From: an uncultured Planctomycetaceae bacterium
GTDB taxonomy: Bacteria > Planctomycetota > Planctomycetia > Pirellulales > JACPPG01
Direction: 5' to 3'
Length of the DNA: 13,900 nt
Assembly: GCA_945957305.1 (NCBI GenBank)
Contig: CAMFLN010000013.1
Coordinates: 1 to 13,900, forward strand
Under the pieces are notes generated by a model that did not search any database, was not told where the DNA came from, and saw only the letters and a list, made by a program, of their open reading frames with translations. Positions within the stretch are counted from its first letter, which is position 1; each line of letters starts with the position of its first letter. This document shows, piece after piece, positions 1 through 6,754 of the stretch. Both the position numbers and the translations under genes were made by a program.

Positions 1-2
1 TT

Positions 3-551
3 GAACACGGGCTGCACTGTCAAAAGAGATTTTCCGGGCGACATGAAGCAATCCTGTGGTTCACAAAGGGAGACAAATACAAATTCAGTCTCGACCCACT
101 TCGAGTGCCTCAAAAGTACCCGGGAAAGCGTGCGTACAAAGGTCCGAGAAAAGGAGAAATCACGGGCAATCCACTCGGCAAGAACCCCGGCGATGTCTGG
201 GCGTTCCCGAATGTCAAAGCGAATCACGTCGAGAAAACTGAGCATCCCTGCCAATTTCCAATTGAACTTGCCGAGCGCCTAATCTTGTGCCTTACGGATC
301 GGAATAACCTTGTCGTCGATCCGTTCGCCGGTGTTGGCTCCACGTTGGTCGCCTCAGTGCTACATGGCCGCCGAGCAGCCGGCTGCGACGTCTCAGCTCG
401 TTATGTAGAATTGGCCAAAGAACGAATGCGAAGTGCCGCTTCCGGATCTTTAAAGTACCGCGCGTTCTCGACTCCGATTAGCATTCCAGTCCCGGGCACG
501 CAGGTGGCGACAGCTCCGCCGGGCTTCTTCTACCCGAATCGCGCTTCTTGA
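3..551 (+). CDS. Beta-class DNA methyltransferase (N6-adenine/N4-cytosine type), 5' end outside the window
   Basis: This frame is open from the left edge to a TGA at 549-551, giving 182 visible residues of a site-specific DNA methyltransferase that transfers a methyl group from S-adenosylmethionine to a base in DNA. Near the start it reads RHEAILWFTKGDKY. Next comes a NPLGKNPGDVW segment followed by HPCQFP, then the AdoMet-binding motif I DPFAGVGST at about nt 318-344, with the FxGxG core intact. In the beta class the catalytic DPPY lies before the target-recognition part and motif I, so it should lie upstream of base 1. The end (SLKYR, then a Pro-rich tail) resembles complete members of the family, so the 3' end seems natural. 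The gene is followed after 58 nt by the DGQHR gene on the same strand. No restriction endonuclease is visible here; one could lie to the left. Base or site specificity cannot be read from this fragment. Confidence 0.9.
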   Translation, partial: EHGLHCQKRFSGRHEAILWFTKGDKYKFSLDPLRVPQKYPGKRAYKGPRKGEITGNPLGKNPGDVWAFPNVKANHVEKTEHPCQFPIELAERLILCLTDRNNLVVDPFAGVGSTLVASVLHGRRAAGCDVSARYVELAKERMRSAASGSLKYRAFSTPISIPVPGTQVATAPPGFFYPNRAS

Positions 552-595
552 CGGTGACATCCGCCGCTATTAGGGTCTTTATCTAAGACACTACT

Positions 596-603
596 AAAGG
601 TGG
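596..603 (+). promoter_or_regulatory. Strong ribosome binding site of the DGQHR gene
   Basis: The stretch AAAGGTGG ends six bases before the ATG at 610 and fits a Shine-Dalgarno sequence well. It supports this start codon. A GTGACA at 554-559 resembles a -35 box but no convincing -10 box follows, so I do not call a separate promoter; the gene may be read through from the methyltransferase. Confidence 0.6.
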
Positions 604-609
604 ATTCTA

Positions 610-1656
610 ATGGCTAAAAAGCGCGCGATTGCGACCAAACGACTCAAGTTTCCGTGCATTGTCTTTACACAAGGCACAACTACGCTCGCCACATTCTCCT
701 GCCCAGGTAAGACACTTTGGCAAATCGCCGACGTGAGCCGACGAGATTCGGATAAAAACGAAGGCTACCAACGCGTTCTGTCACCCGCGCGAGCGAAAGC
801 AATCGGAAGTTTTATCGACAAAGGCAATCTTTTGCCAACTGCCGTGTTGATCAGCTTCGATTCCGCACGCATCGCAACTGAAGACGGCCAGACGTTCATC
901 GTCGTTCCCAATAAGCCCGACGCGGGCTGGATTATTGATGGTCAACATCGACTCGCGGGTGCTCACGAGGCGAAAACGGATATCACTCTTCCAGTTGTCG
1001 CGTTCCTCAATCTTCCGCTAGAGCAGCAGATTAACTGCTTCATCACCATCAACAAAGAGCAGAAGGGGGTTCCCTCTTCGTTGTACCTTGATTTGCTTAA
1101 GGACCTCCCAGAGAAGAGGAATGCAGCCGAAGTGGCGAAGGAGCGTGCTGCTGACTTGGCACAAAAGCTGAAGGCGGATCCTGAGTCGCCATTCTATCGA
1201 CGAATTGTGGTCACCGTTTCTCCGAAGGTTGGGCAGCTCTCGCTAACAAATTTTGTTCGCAAGTTGCAACCTATGGTTCGTTCTAATGGTGCACTACATG
1301 TTTACCGCGACGACGAACGCGAGGGCATTCTTAACAATTACTACCTTGGGTTAAGCGAAGTATTCCCGACAATTTACGAACCCTACGGGTCCGTCTTCTT
1401 CAAAACTGTTGGATTCGGGGCACTTATGAATGTGCTTCCGTACGTGCTTAACCTTTGCATTGCTCACTATCAGGGGTTTCGGATTGAAGACGTGATTGCC
1501 GTACTGAAGAGAGTTGATTTCTTTGACTTTGATCGATGGAACAAGATCGGCACTGGCAACGATGCAGAGACAAGTGCGGCGGACGACTTGAAGGCTGAAC
1601 TGTCAACCGCATTTGAGGCGGGCAATAGACGATCGGGCACAATCAAGTTGCGGTGA
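610..1656 (+). CDS. DGQHR domain protein (DndB-like, ParB-type fold)
   Basis: This 348-residue protein carries the signature DGQHR at residues 110-114, followed by LAG. Before it lies a YQR...SPARAKAIGSFI segment (about 53-69), as in ParB/DndB-type folds. After it comes FITINKEQKGV (about 144-154), a conserved feature of the DGQHR family. The family includes DndB, the transcriptional regulator of DNA phosphorothioation (dnd) clusters, and many uncharacterised relatives beside restriction-modification genes. A role in DNA modification, its control or phage defence is therefore likely, but the exact activity is unknown. No DndA, C, D or E homologue is visible, so this is not shown to be a dnd locus. 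The gene lies 58 nt after the methyltransferase and 7 nt before the next gene, which suggests one operon. One sampled line of the gene is 50% GC, lower than the downstream genes. Confidence 0.85.
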   Translation: MAKKRAIATKRLKFPCIVFTQGTTTLATFSCPGKTLWQIADVSRRDSDKNEGYQRVLSPARAKAIGSFIDKGNLLPTAVLISFDSARIATEDGQTFIVVPNKPDAGWIIDGQHRLAGAHEAKTDITLPVVAFLNLPLEQQINCFITINKEQKGVPSSLYLDLLKDLPEKRNAAEVAKERAADLAQKLKADPESPFYRRIVVTVSPKVGQLSLTNFVRKLQPMVRSNGALHVYRDDEREGILNNYYLGLSEVFPTIYEPYGSVFFKTVGFGALMNVLPYVLNLCIAHYQGFRIEDVIAVLKRVDFFDFDRWNKIGTGNDAETSAADDLKAELSTAFEAGNRRSGTIKLR

Positions 1657-1663
1657 TGAAAAA

Positions 1664-2665
1664 ATGGGTCGAAAAAATCCGCCAATATCCGTGTGCAATA
1701 CGAGCAAGTTCGTCCCACCCAAGAAGTGGGAAGATGCGATTAAGCATATCCTGCGAAGAGACTGGAATGCGATTCGCCACAAATGGTCGGGCGTTTCAGG
1801 ACTAGCTCGGAAGATTACACTTCCGATTGAGCACGGAATCGGTGACCTGCAGACGCTAAAGGCGGCATGCGCTGGGCATGAACAATGTGTGCCATGGTCC
1901 GTCGAGAATGTCGCAGGCGTGCGAGAAGGGATCATGATTGAATCGTATGTCCTTCTCCTGAAAGCAATGAATGTATTGGGGGGAGCCCAATTGCATATCG
2001 ACCAAGGAGCGTGCGCATGGTCGCTTTCAAGTGGCTACCACGCTTCCTTTTTTGCTGCGAAATCGATCTGTGGGCTATTTGGCGTCGCTCTCGTTGAACT
2101 GGACAGGACCGTGTTAATTGACGCATGGACTCCGCCAGACGACCTGCCCCGCAAGAAACGGTACGCAAGTGTCACGTCGCCGGACAAAATCTTGCTTTAC
2201 AAATGGCGAAAGTCTCGCGTCGACCACGAACCAGTATGGAAAATGTTTCAGCGGATATTGCGAGTTTCGGCTGTTGAGAATTCCCTTTGGCCGAGACCTG
2301 TGACCGATTTTCTGATGCAGTGTCAGTCCGATAGCTTCGCTTCTCATCGAAATCGGTTGCACTACGAGAATCATTACTGGCCGTTTTGTGACGAACTTTC
2401 TTGTTTTGAAATCAGGGATAGCTTTGCACGTCTGGAGAAAGTTGGGGGTTTCAATGAGAAGATTGATAGGCTCATTGATGCGGATGACTTTAGTGTTGTT
2501 CTAGGTTTTGCATTGTGTTGGCTTGCGAATGTTCTATTTTCCGATCTGTCGCGGCATGCCAGGGGGCTCGAAGAGAATGCTCAACAACTAGAGGCATCGC
2601 TATCTCAGGCTTACCACCAGCGATTCAGAGACTACCGGGATGACGGTTTTTTGCGACTCGCGTAA
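1664..2665 (+). CDS. Uncharacterised protein with HEPN-like features, paired with the DGQHR gene
   Basis: I do not recognise this 333-residue protein as a named family. A helix-like segment at about 122-140 ([19 protein letters not shown]) resembles the helix with aromatic and Ala residues found in many HEPN proteins. Further on, RNRLHYENH at 230-238 gives an Arg-x5-His spacing within the R-x4-6-H pattern of HEPN ribonucleases. These likenesses are suggestive only. A hydrophobic stretch near 278-293 ([15 protein letters not shown]) could be a buried helix or one membrane segment. The ATG at 1664 is preferred over an in-frame TTG at 1613, which would place the start inside the DGQHR gene. The 7-nt gap implies translational coupling. 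If the protein is HEPN, it may be an RNase effector or toxin acting with the DGQHR partner; this is inference. Its composition matches the DGQHR gene, not the GC-rich genes downstream. Confidence 0.7.
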   Translation: MGRKNPPISVCNTSKFVPPKKWEDAIKHILRRDWNAIRHKWSGVSGLARKITLPIEHGIGDLQTLKAACAGHEQCVPWSVENVAGVREGIMIESYVLLLKAMNVLGGAQLHIDQGACAWSLSSGYHASFFAAKSICGLFGVALVELDRTVLIDAWTPPDDLPRKKRYASVTSPDKILLYKWRKSRVDHEPVWKMFQRILRVSAVENSLWPRPVTDFLMQCQSDSFASHRNRLHYENHYWPFCDELSCFEIRDSFARLEKVGGFNEKIDRLIDADDFSVVLGFALCWLANVLFSDLSRHARGLEENAQQLEASLSQAYHQRFRDYRDDGFLRLA

Positions 2666-2826
2666 TCACCATCGGAGTTCAAAGGTAACTGCCCGCCGCA
2701 TACCCTATCGGACGCTTCGGCGCTTGTCCGGCCGCAAGACCGCCGAGCAGGAAGTGACGTGCCCGTGTTGTCACGAACCTGTCCAACTCATGCGCACGGC
2801 ACGAACATCCAGTCCACCCCGCAGGA

Positions 2827-2855
2827 TTGAACCCCCCACGGTCGCAGGCCATAAT
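2827..2855 (+). promoter_or_regulatory. Candidate sigma70-type promoter of the PQQ dehydrogenase gene
   Basis: TTGAAC at 2827-2832 and CATAAT at 2850-2855 are separated by exactly 17 nt and match the bacterial consensus at four and five of six positions. Transcription would start near 2862, leaving a leader of about 84 nt before the ATG at 2946. The match is by eye, and planctomycete promoters are poorly defined. Confidence 0.35.
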
Positions 2856-2927
2856 GCCGGCTTCTCGGCGACCGCTCCTTGGGGGGATGCGGTGTCCGGC
2901 AATTCCTTTCTTTGCGCATTCCAACAC

Positions 2928-2934
2928 AGGAAGG
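2928..2934 (+). promoter_or_regulatory. Ribosome binding site that decides the dehydrogenase start
   Basis: AGGAAGG lies 11 nt before the ATG at 2946. Together with the signal peptide that begins at that ATG, it favours 2946 over in-frame upstream starts such as 2640. The spacing is slightly long. Confidence 0.5.
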
Positions 2935-2945
2935 CAGTCACAGCC

Positions 2946-4886
2946 ATGCTCGGTAAGGCTACGTTCGTCGTAGCGCTCACAGCGCTCGTATCGATCACGG
3001 TTCCACTCCACGCGGCCGAAAACGCCCCGGTCGCCCGCGGCGCCACCGACGGCAGCTGGAAGTATTACGGCGGCGACGGCGCCAGCACCAAATACTCCAC
3101 GCTTGATCAGATCAACGCCGACAACGCCGGCAAGCTCACCCTGGCCTGGTCGTGGGAATCGCCTGACCTGCCGCTGCAAAAGCAGAACCGAGGGCTCGGC
3201 TCTTTCGCCTACGAGGCCACGCCGCTGGCCGTCGGCAATACGCTCTACACCAGCACCTCGCTTGCGCAGGTCGCCGCCATCGACGGTCGCACCGGCAAAA
3301 CGTTGTGGGTTTTCAATCCCGAGGTTTACAAAGCCGGTCGCCCCACGAACCTGGGCTATGTCCACCGTGGCGTCGCCTATTGGGCCGGCGACGGCGAGGA
3401 ACGGTTGTACCTCGCCGGGCATGACGCCTACCTGTACGCGATCGACGCCAAGACCGGCAAGCTGATCACGAGCTTCGGCGAAGAGGGACGCGTGAACCTG
3501 GCCAAGGCGATTCCGCTGGCCGTCAATGCGAGGAATTACACCATGACCTCGCCGCCGGTGATTTGCCGCGACGTCGTGATCGTCGGTTCGAGCATTTCCG
3601 ACGGACCACAGTACAAAGAAGCCCCCCGCGGCGACGTGCAAGCTTTCGACGTGCGCACCGGCAAGCCAGCCTGGATCTTTCACGCCATCGCGCAAGAAGG
3701 GGAATTCGGCAACGACACGTGGGAAGAGGGATCGTGGAAGTACACCGGTAATGCCAACGTATGGACGTTGATGACCACCGACGACGAGTTGGGCTATGTC
3801 TACCTCCCCATGAGCACGCCGACCAATGACTGGTACGGTGGGCATCGTCTGGGAGACGGCCTGTTCGCCGAATGCCTGGTGTGCGTCAACGCCAAAAATG
3901 GCGAGCGCGTCTGGCACTTCCAAACCGTGCATCACGGCGTGTGGGATTACGACCTGCCCGGCGCCCCGGTGCTGTGCGACATCAAGGTTGATGGCAAGCC
4001 GATCAAGGCAGTTGCGCAAATCACCAAGACCGGCTTTACGTTTGTCTTCGATCGGGCAACAGGCAAGCCGGTCTGGCCGATCGAGGAACGCCCGGTTGCA
4101 CCGTCGACCGTGCCGGGCGAAAAACTTTCGCCGACGCAGCCGTTTCCGACCAAGCCCGCTTCGTACGAACGTCAAGGCTCGACGGAAGAAAATTTGATCG
4201 ACTTAACGCCCGAATTATTGGCCGAGGCCAAGGAGATCTTGAACGAGTACGACCATGGCCCGCTGTTTACTCCGCCGACGGAACGCGGCACGATCAACCT
4301 GCCCGGCTGGGCCGGCGGAGCGAACTGGTGGGGGGCGGCGTTCGATCCCGACACCGGTTTGTTCTACATTCCGTCGATCACTTCGCCGATCGTCGTGAAG
4401 CTGAACGAGCCTGACCCGGCGCGCTCGAACCTGCGTTACGTGCGCGGGGGACCGGCCTTGGGAGGCGGCATCGACGGCCCGCGCGGCTTTCCGCTGTTCA
4501 AGCCGCCGTGGGGGCGTATCACGGCGATCGACTTGAACACGGGCGAGCATGCCTGGATGATCCCGCACGGAGATGGCCCGCGCAAGAAGGTCAGCGAGAT
4601 CGTCGGCCACGACGTCGGTCCGTTGGGAAGCGGCGGCGGCGGCCCGCTGCTAACTAAGACGTTGCTGTTCATTGGTCAAGGGGCGGCCGGACGCGGCGGT
4701 CGTTCCGGCGGCGCAGCGCATGTCTTCCGCGCTTACGACAAGGCGACCGGCAAGGTCATCGCCGAAATTCCGCTGCCGGGCGCGCCCAGCGGCACGCCGA
4801 TGACCTATTCGGCCGACGGCAAACAATACATTGCCATGGCCACAAACGACGGCAAAATCGTGGCCTACAGCCTGCCGAAGGAATAG
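2946..4886 (+). CDS. Secreted PQQ-dependent dehydrogenase-like beta-propeller protein (quinoprotein glucose/alcohol dehydrogenase family)
   Basis: The 646-residue product starts with a signal peptide (residues 1 to about 24: basic start, hydrophobic core, ending LHAAE), so it should act outside the cytoplasm. Several blade motifs follow, such as [13 protein letters not shown] (111-123), AIDAKTGKL (165-173), [11 protein letters not shown] (233-243) and [12 protein letters not shown] (314-325). These are typical of the eight-bladed PQQ propeller of quinoprotein dehydrogenases. [10 protein letters not shown] at 329-338 resembles the conserved active-site region of membrane glucose dehydrogenase Gcd. 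Such enzymes oxidise sugars or alcohols and pass electrons to quinone or cytochrome c. There is no N-terminal membrane anchor of the Gcd type and no C-terminal haem CxxCH motif. The substrate cannot be read from the sequence, and no PQQ synthesis gene is in view. Many planctomycete paralogues are annotated only as PQQ-binding-like repeat proteins. Confidence 0.88.
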   Translation: MLGKATFVVALTALVSITVPLHAAENAPVARGATDGSWKYYGGDGASTKYSTLDQINADNAGKLTLAWSWESPDLPLQKQNRGLGSFAYEATPLAVGNTLYTSTSLAQVAAIDGRTGKTLWVFNPEVYKAGRPTNLGYVHRGVAYWAGDGEERLYLAGHDAYLYAIDAKTGKLITSFGEEGRVNLAKAIPLAVNARNYTMTSPPVICRDVVIVGSSISDGPQYKEAPRGDVQAFDVRTGKPAWIFHAIAQEGEFGNDTWEEGSWKYTGNANVWTLMTTDDELGYVYLPMSTPTNDWYGGHRLGDGLFAECLVCVNAKNGERVWHFQTVHHGVWDYDLPGAPVLCDIKVDGKPIKAVAQITKTGFTFVFDRATGKPVWPIEERPVAPSTVPGEKLSPTQPFPTKPASYERQGSTEENLIDLTPELLAEAKEILNEYDHGPLFTPPTERGTINLPGWAGGANWWGAAFDPDTGLFYIPSITSPIVVKLNEPDPARSNLRYVRGGPALGGGIDGPRGFPLFKPPWGRITAIDLNTGEHAWMIPHGDGPRKKVSEIVGHDVGPLGSGGGGPLLTKTLLFIGQGAAGRGGRSGGAAHVFRAYDKATGKVIAEIPLPGAPSGTPMTYSADGKQYIAMATNDGKIVAYSLPKE

Positions 4887-4907
4887 CCACTACTCACCAG
4901 CGCTTGT

Positions 4908-4932
4908 TACGGTGGAACGATCTTCAACCGTA
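4908..4932 (+). terminator. Possible weak hairpin after the dehydrogenase gene
   Basis: TACGGT (4908-4913) pairs with ACCGTA (4927-4932). After a single G/A mismatch, GAA pairs with TTC around a five-base loop. It lies 22 nt after the stop codon. No T-run follows, so it is at best a weak or factor-assisted terminator, or a structure between two co-transcribed genes. Confidence 0.25.
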
Positions 4933-5013
4933 CGGTAACCTGGACACAAGACTTTGTACGCGCCTTCGTCGCACGTCCGGAGCAGTCAACCACTTCCGAC
5001 CATCATCTCCTTC

Positions 5014-5020
5014 GAGGGAG
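5014..5020 (+). promoter_or_regulatory. Ribosome binding site of the YHS-like gene
   Basis: GAGGGAG lies seven bases before the ATG at 5028 and fixes that start. It is one of the best Shine-Dalgarno matches in the window. Confidence 0.6.
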
Positions 5021-5027
5021 TTCTGTC

Positions 5028-5585
5028 ATGCGTTTGCGTATCGCCTTGTTGTCGGTTGCCGCGGCGTTGGTTCTGTCCGCGCCCGCGCTTGCTCAATTGC
5101 CGGCCGATGCGGTCATGCTCGACAAGGTCAAGATTGCCGAAAAGCAAAAGTCGGTCGATCTATGCCCGGTGTACCTTGTCGAATCCGACAAGGAGCTGCC
5201 GACTTGGGAATACAAGGGAGTGAAGTACCGCGGCAGCAAGCCCGATGCCCAAGAGAAGTTCCTCAAGGATCCCGACAAGTACGCCAAGGCCGCCGAAAAG
5301 CAACGCTTTGTGAATAATTTCATGGCGGCGATGAGCCCCGTCTGGTGCCCGGTGACCGATGAAATTACTCCGGGGGGCATGACGCAGTGGAAGAAGTTGG
5401 GTTTCACATGGGAAAGCTGCTGCGCGTTCTGCGACGAGAACGTGAGTGATGACGATTTCCCCGAAGCGGTCAAGAAACTCAAAGCCCGCGGCGAAAAATG
5501 CTATGAGCTGATCGGCGCCAAATACACCGAGGGGGCGAAAAGCCCCGTCGAAGGGGCAATCAAGAAACCGACCGACGAAAAATAG
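5028..5585 (+). CDS. Secreted YHS-like cysteine protein
   Basis: The 185-residue protein begins with a clear signal peptide (residues 1-22, ending APALA before Gln23), so it is exported. Two YHS-like segments follow. The first runs from LCPVYL (45-50) through EYKGVKYRGS (61-70) to KFLKDPDKYAK (77-87), which matches the usual YHS end with an aromatic and a DPxKY element. The second has WCPVTDEI (106-113) and FTWESCCAFCDENVSDDDF (126-144), which closely resembles the YHS core. Cysteines at 46, 107, 131, 132, 135 and 158 could bind metal ions; YHS domains occur in copper- and heavy-metal-handling proteins and some monooxygenases. A periplasmic metal or redox role is therefore plausible but not shown. 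It lies 141 nt after the dehydrogenase on the same strand, so the two may be co-expressed. The tail after residue 165 is Lys- and Glu-rich and probably disordered. Confidence 0.75.
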   Translation: MRLRIALLSVAAALVLSAPALAQLPADAVMLDKVKIAEKQKSVDLCPVYLVESDKELPTWEYKGVKYRGSKPDAQEKFLKDPDKYAKAAEKQRFVNNFMAAMSPVWCPVTDEITPGGMTQWKKLGFTWESCCAFCDENVSDDDFPEAVKKLKARGEKCYELIGAKYTEGAKSPVEGAIKKPTDEK

Positions 5586-5643
5586 TCGGCAGCGGGCTGA
5601 GGGCAGCGGGCAGTTGCTGAGCCTGCTACGCACGCCGTTTCTT

Positions 5644-6657
5644 CTAAGGGATATCCACGGCTTCTGAGCCGGCACAGGTGGATAGTGCCCTCCAGACCGC
5701 CGGATCGACCATGTCGGCGACAAACCGCACGCTGCCGTCGCAGGCCAGCACATTCACGCCGCCAGGGTGATTGCCCCGCGCAGCGAACAGCCCTTTCTGT
5801 TGCGCCAGGTTCATGCAATCCCAGGAAGTAGTATTGGGCACATAAAAGTGGTTGTAGAGCGTGTTGCCGTAGTTGCCCAGTATCCACTTGGCGCTGCGCG
5901 CGTTGTACCAATCCCCCGTGCCGAGAGCGGCGCAATTCGTCACGCTGACGTCGATGCCGGTGCCCAGTTCGAGAATGAACGCCTGCGCATCCTTCGACGA
6001 GATATTGGGCGAGGTCAGAGTCTGACCGTTGCCCAGCGTGCGTTCGCTGAACGCCACGGTGTGTGAAGAACCGTCGACCAGGTCGCTGTAGCGCACGGCC
6101 GACATCAGGAAAAATACACCATCGGCATGATCCACCGTGCCATTATTGACCGTACCGCTACCCGTGTTGCCGACGTAGTTCGTGCCGCCGAAGGTCGAGC
6201 CCGGCACGCGGCCGTCGGCCGGATCGCTGGGGCATTGCAGGACGGGCACGGTCTGTGACGCCGCAGTGGCGTTCGCCGCGCCGCTGTACGACACCCCCGC
6301 GATCACCAGGGAGGTGGGAGCCGACTTCAGATCGAGCAAGCCGTAAAGCCCCCCTTGCTCGACGTACGGCAAGATGAAGGCTTGGGGCGAAAATACCAGC
6401 GGCGGCGGACCGCCGCGCCCGGCAGGAAAGTGCTGATTGCTGTCGTAGAACTCGAGCAGCGCCAGCCCCAATTGTTTGAGATTGTTACTACAAGCAATAC
6501 GCCGGCTGGCTTCGCGCGCCGCTTGCACGGCTGGCAACAAAATCGCGATCAACACGCCGATGATCGCGATCACGACCAGTAATTCGACGAGCGTGAAGGC
6601 ACGTCGCGCGGCGCTGCGCACCTTTTGCTGAAACAGGTTCACGCGCCGCCTGTTCAT
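5644..6657 (-). CDS. DUF1559 domain pseudopilin-like protein
   Basis: This 337-residue protein has a type II secretion/type IV pilin-like N-terminus. A basic leader is followed by RAFTLVELLVVIAIIGVLIA (about 19-38), in which prepilin peptidase would cut before the Phe and methylate it. A long hydrophobic helix follows, then LLPAVQAAREASRR, the standard start of the planctomycete DUF1559 (SBP_bac_10-like) family. Near the C-terminus HPGGVNVLACDGS fits the H-x9-DG motif that defines the family. Planctomycete genomes carry many paralogues of this type; their function is unknown, with a surface or pseudopilus role assumed. The gene is convergent with the YHS-like gene, 58 nt from its stop, and lies 93 nt behind the VWA gene on the same strand. 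No strong ribosome binding site precedes the ATG at 6657. Confidence 0.93.
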   Translation of the reverse strand: MNRRRVNLFQQKVRSAARRAFTLVELLVVIAIIGVLIAILLPAVQAAREASRRIACSNNLKQLGLALLEFYDSNQHFPAGRGGPPPLVFSPQAFILPYVEQGGLYGLLDLKSAPTSLVIAGVSYSGAANATAASQTVPVLQCPSDPADGRVPGSTFGGTNYVGNTGSGTVNNGTVDHADGVFFLMSAVRYSDLVDGSSHTVAFSERTLGNGQTLTSPNISSKDAQAFILELGTGIDVSVTNCAALGTGDWYNARSAKWILGNYGNTLYNHFYVPNTTSWDCMNLAQQKGLFAARGNHPGGVNVLACDGSVRFVADMVDPAVWRALSTCAGSEAVDIP

Positions 6658-6724
6658 GGAATTGCCCGAAGGATCAGGTTCGCCCGCAATGGGGGCCGTC
6701 CACCATGCCCGCTGCCGCTTCTTG

Positions 6725-6754
6725 ATTGTAGCCCGGCCCGCGGCGCGGCGTCAC
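6725..6754 (-). promoter_or_regulatory. Candidate promoter of the DUF1559 gene
   Basis: Read on the minus strand, GTGACG (6754-6749) and TACAAT (6730-6725) are 18 nt apart and resemble -35 and -10 boxes at four and five of six positions. The -35 box overlaps the stop codon of the VWA gene. A start near 6718 would give a leader of about 60 nt. If real, the DUF1559 gene has its own promoter. Confidence 0.3.

Larger units (their letters stand above)
2666..2945. other. Intergenic junction between the defence-like block and the GC-rich genes
   Basis: This 280-nt stretch holds no convincing gene. The dehydrogenase frame stays open back to 2640, but that extension is rich in Arg, Pro and Ser, has no domain, and precedes a clear signal peptide. 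It does encode CPCCHEP near 2759-2779, a single CxxC pair that may be chance or a remnant. Base composition shifts here from the lower-GC block to the high-GC genes. No terminator was seen after 2665. Confidence 0.6.

Noticed and set aside
1656..1805. Short frame from an ATG overlapping the DGQHR stop codon
   Set aside because: The TGATG overlap is attractive, but the frame ends after about 50 residues without any domain, while the frame starting at 1664 continues for 333 residues.
2800..2860. Possible tRNA remnant or attachment site on the minus strand
   Set aside because: A GGTTCAATCC stretch resembles a T-arm loop, but the stem does not pair and no other tRNA arms can be built.
2640..2945. 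N-terminal extension of the dehydrogenase with a CPCCHEP motif
   Set aside because: A signal peptide and ribosome binding site mark 2946 as the start, the extension would overlap the previous gene, and a single CxxC pair is weak evidence of a domain.
2679..4175. 498-residue open frame on the minus strand
   Set aside because: It lies opposite the well-supported PQQ dehydrogenase gene, is Arg/Gly/Val-rich with no domain, and is the expected shadow of GC-rich codon use.
5589..5611. Nine-base direct repeat GCAGCGGGC between convergent genes
   Set aside because: Only two copies, short and GC-rich, with no sign of a terminator or mobile element; likely chance.
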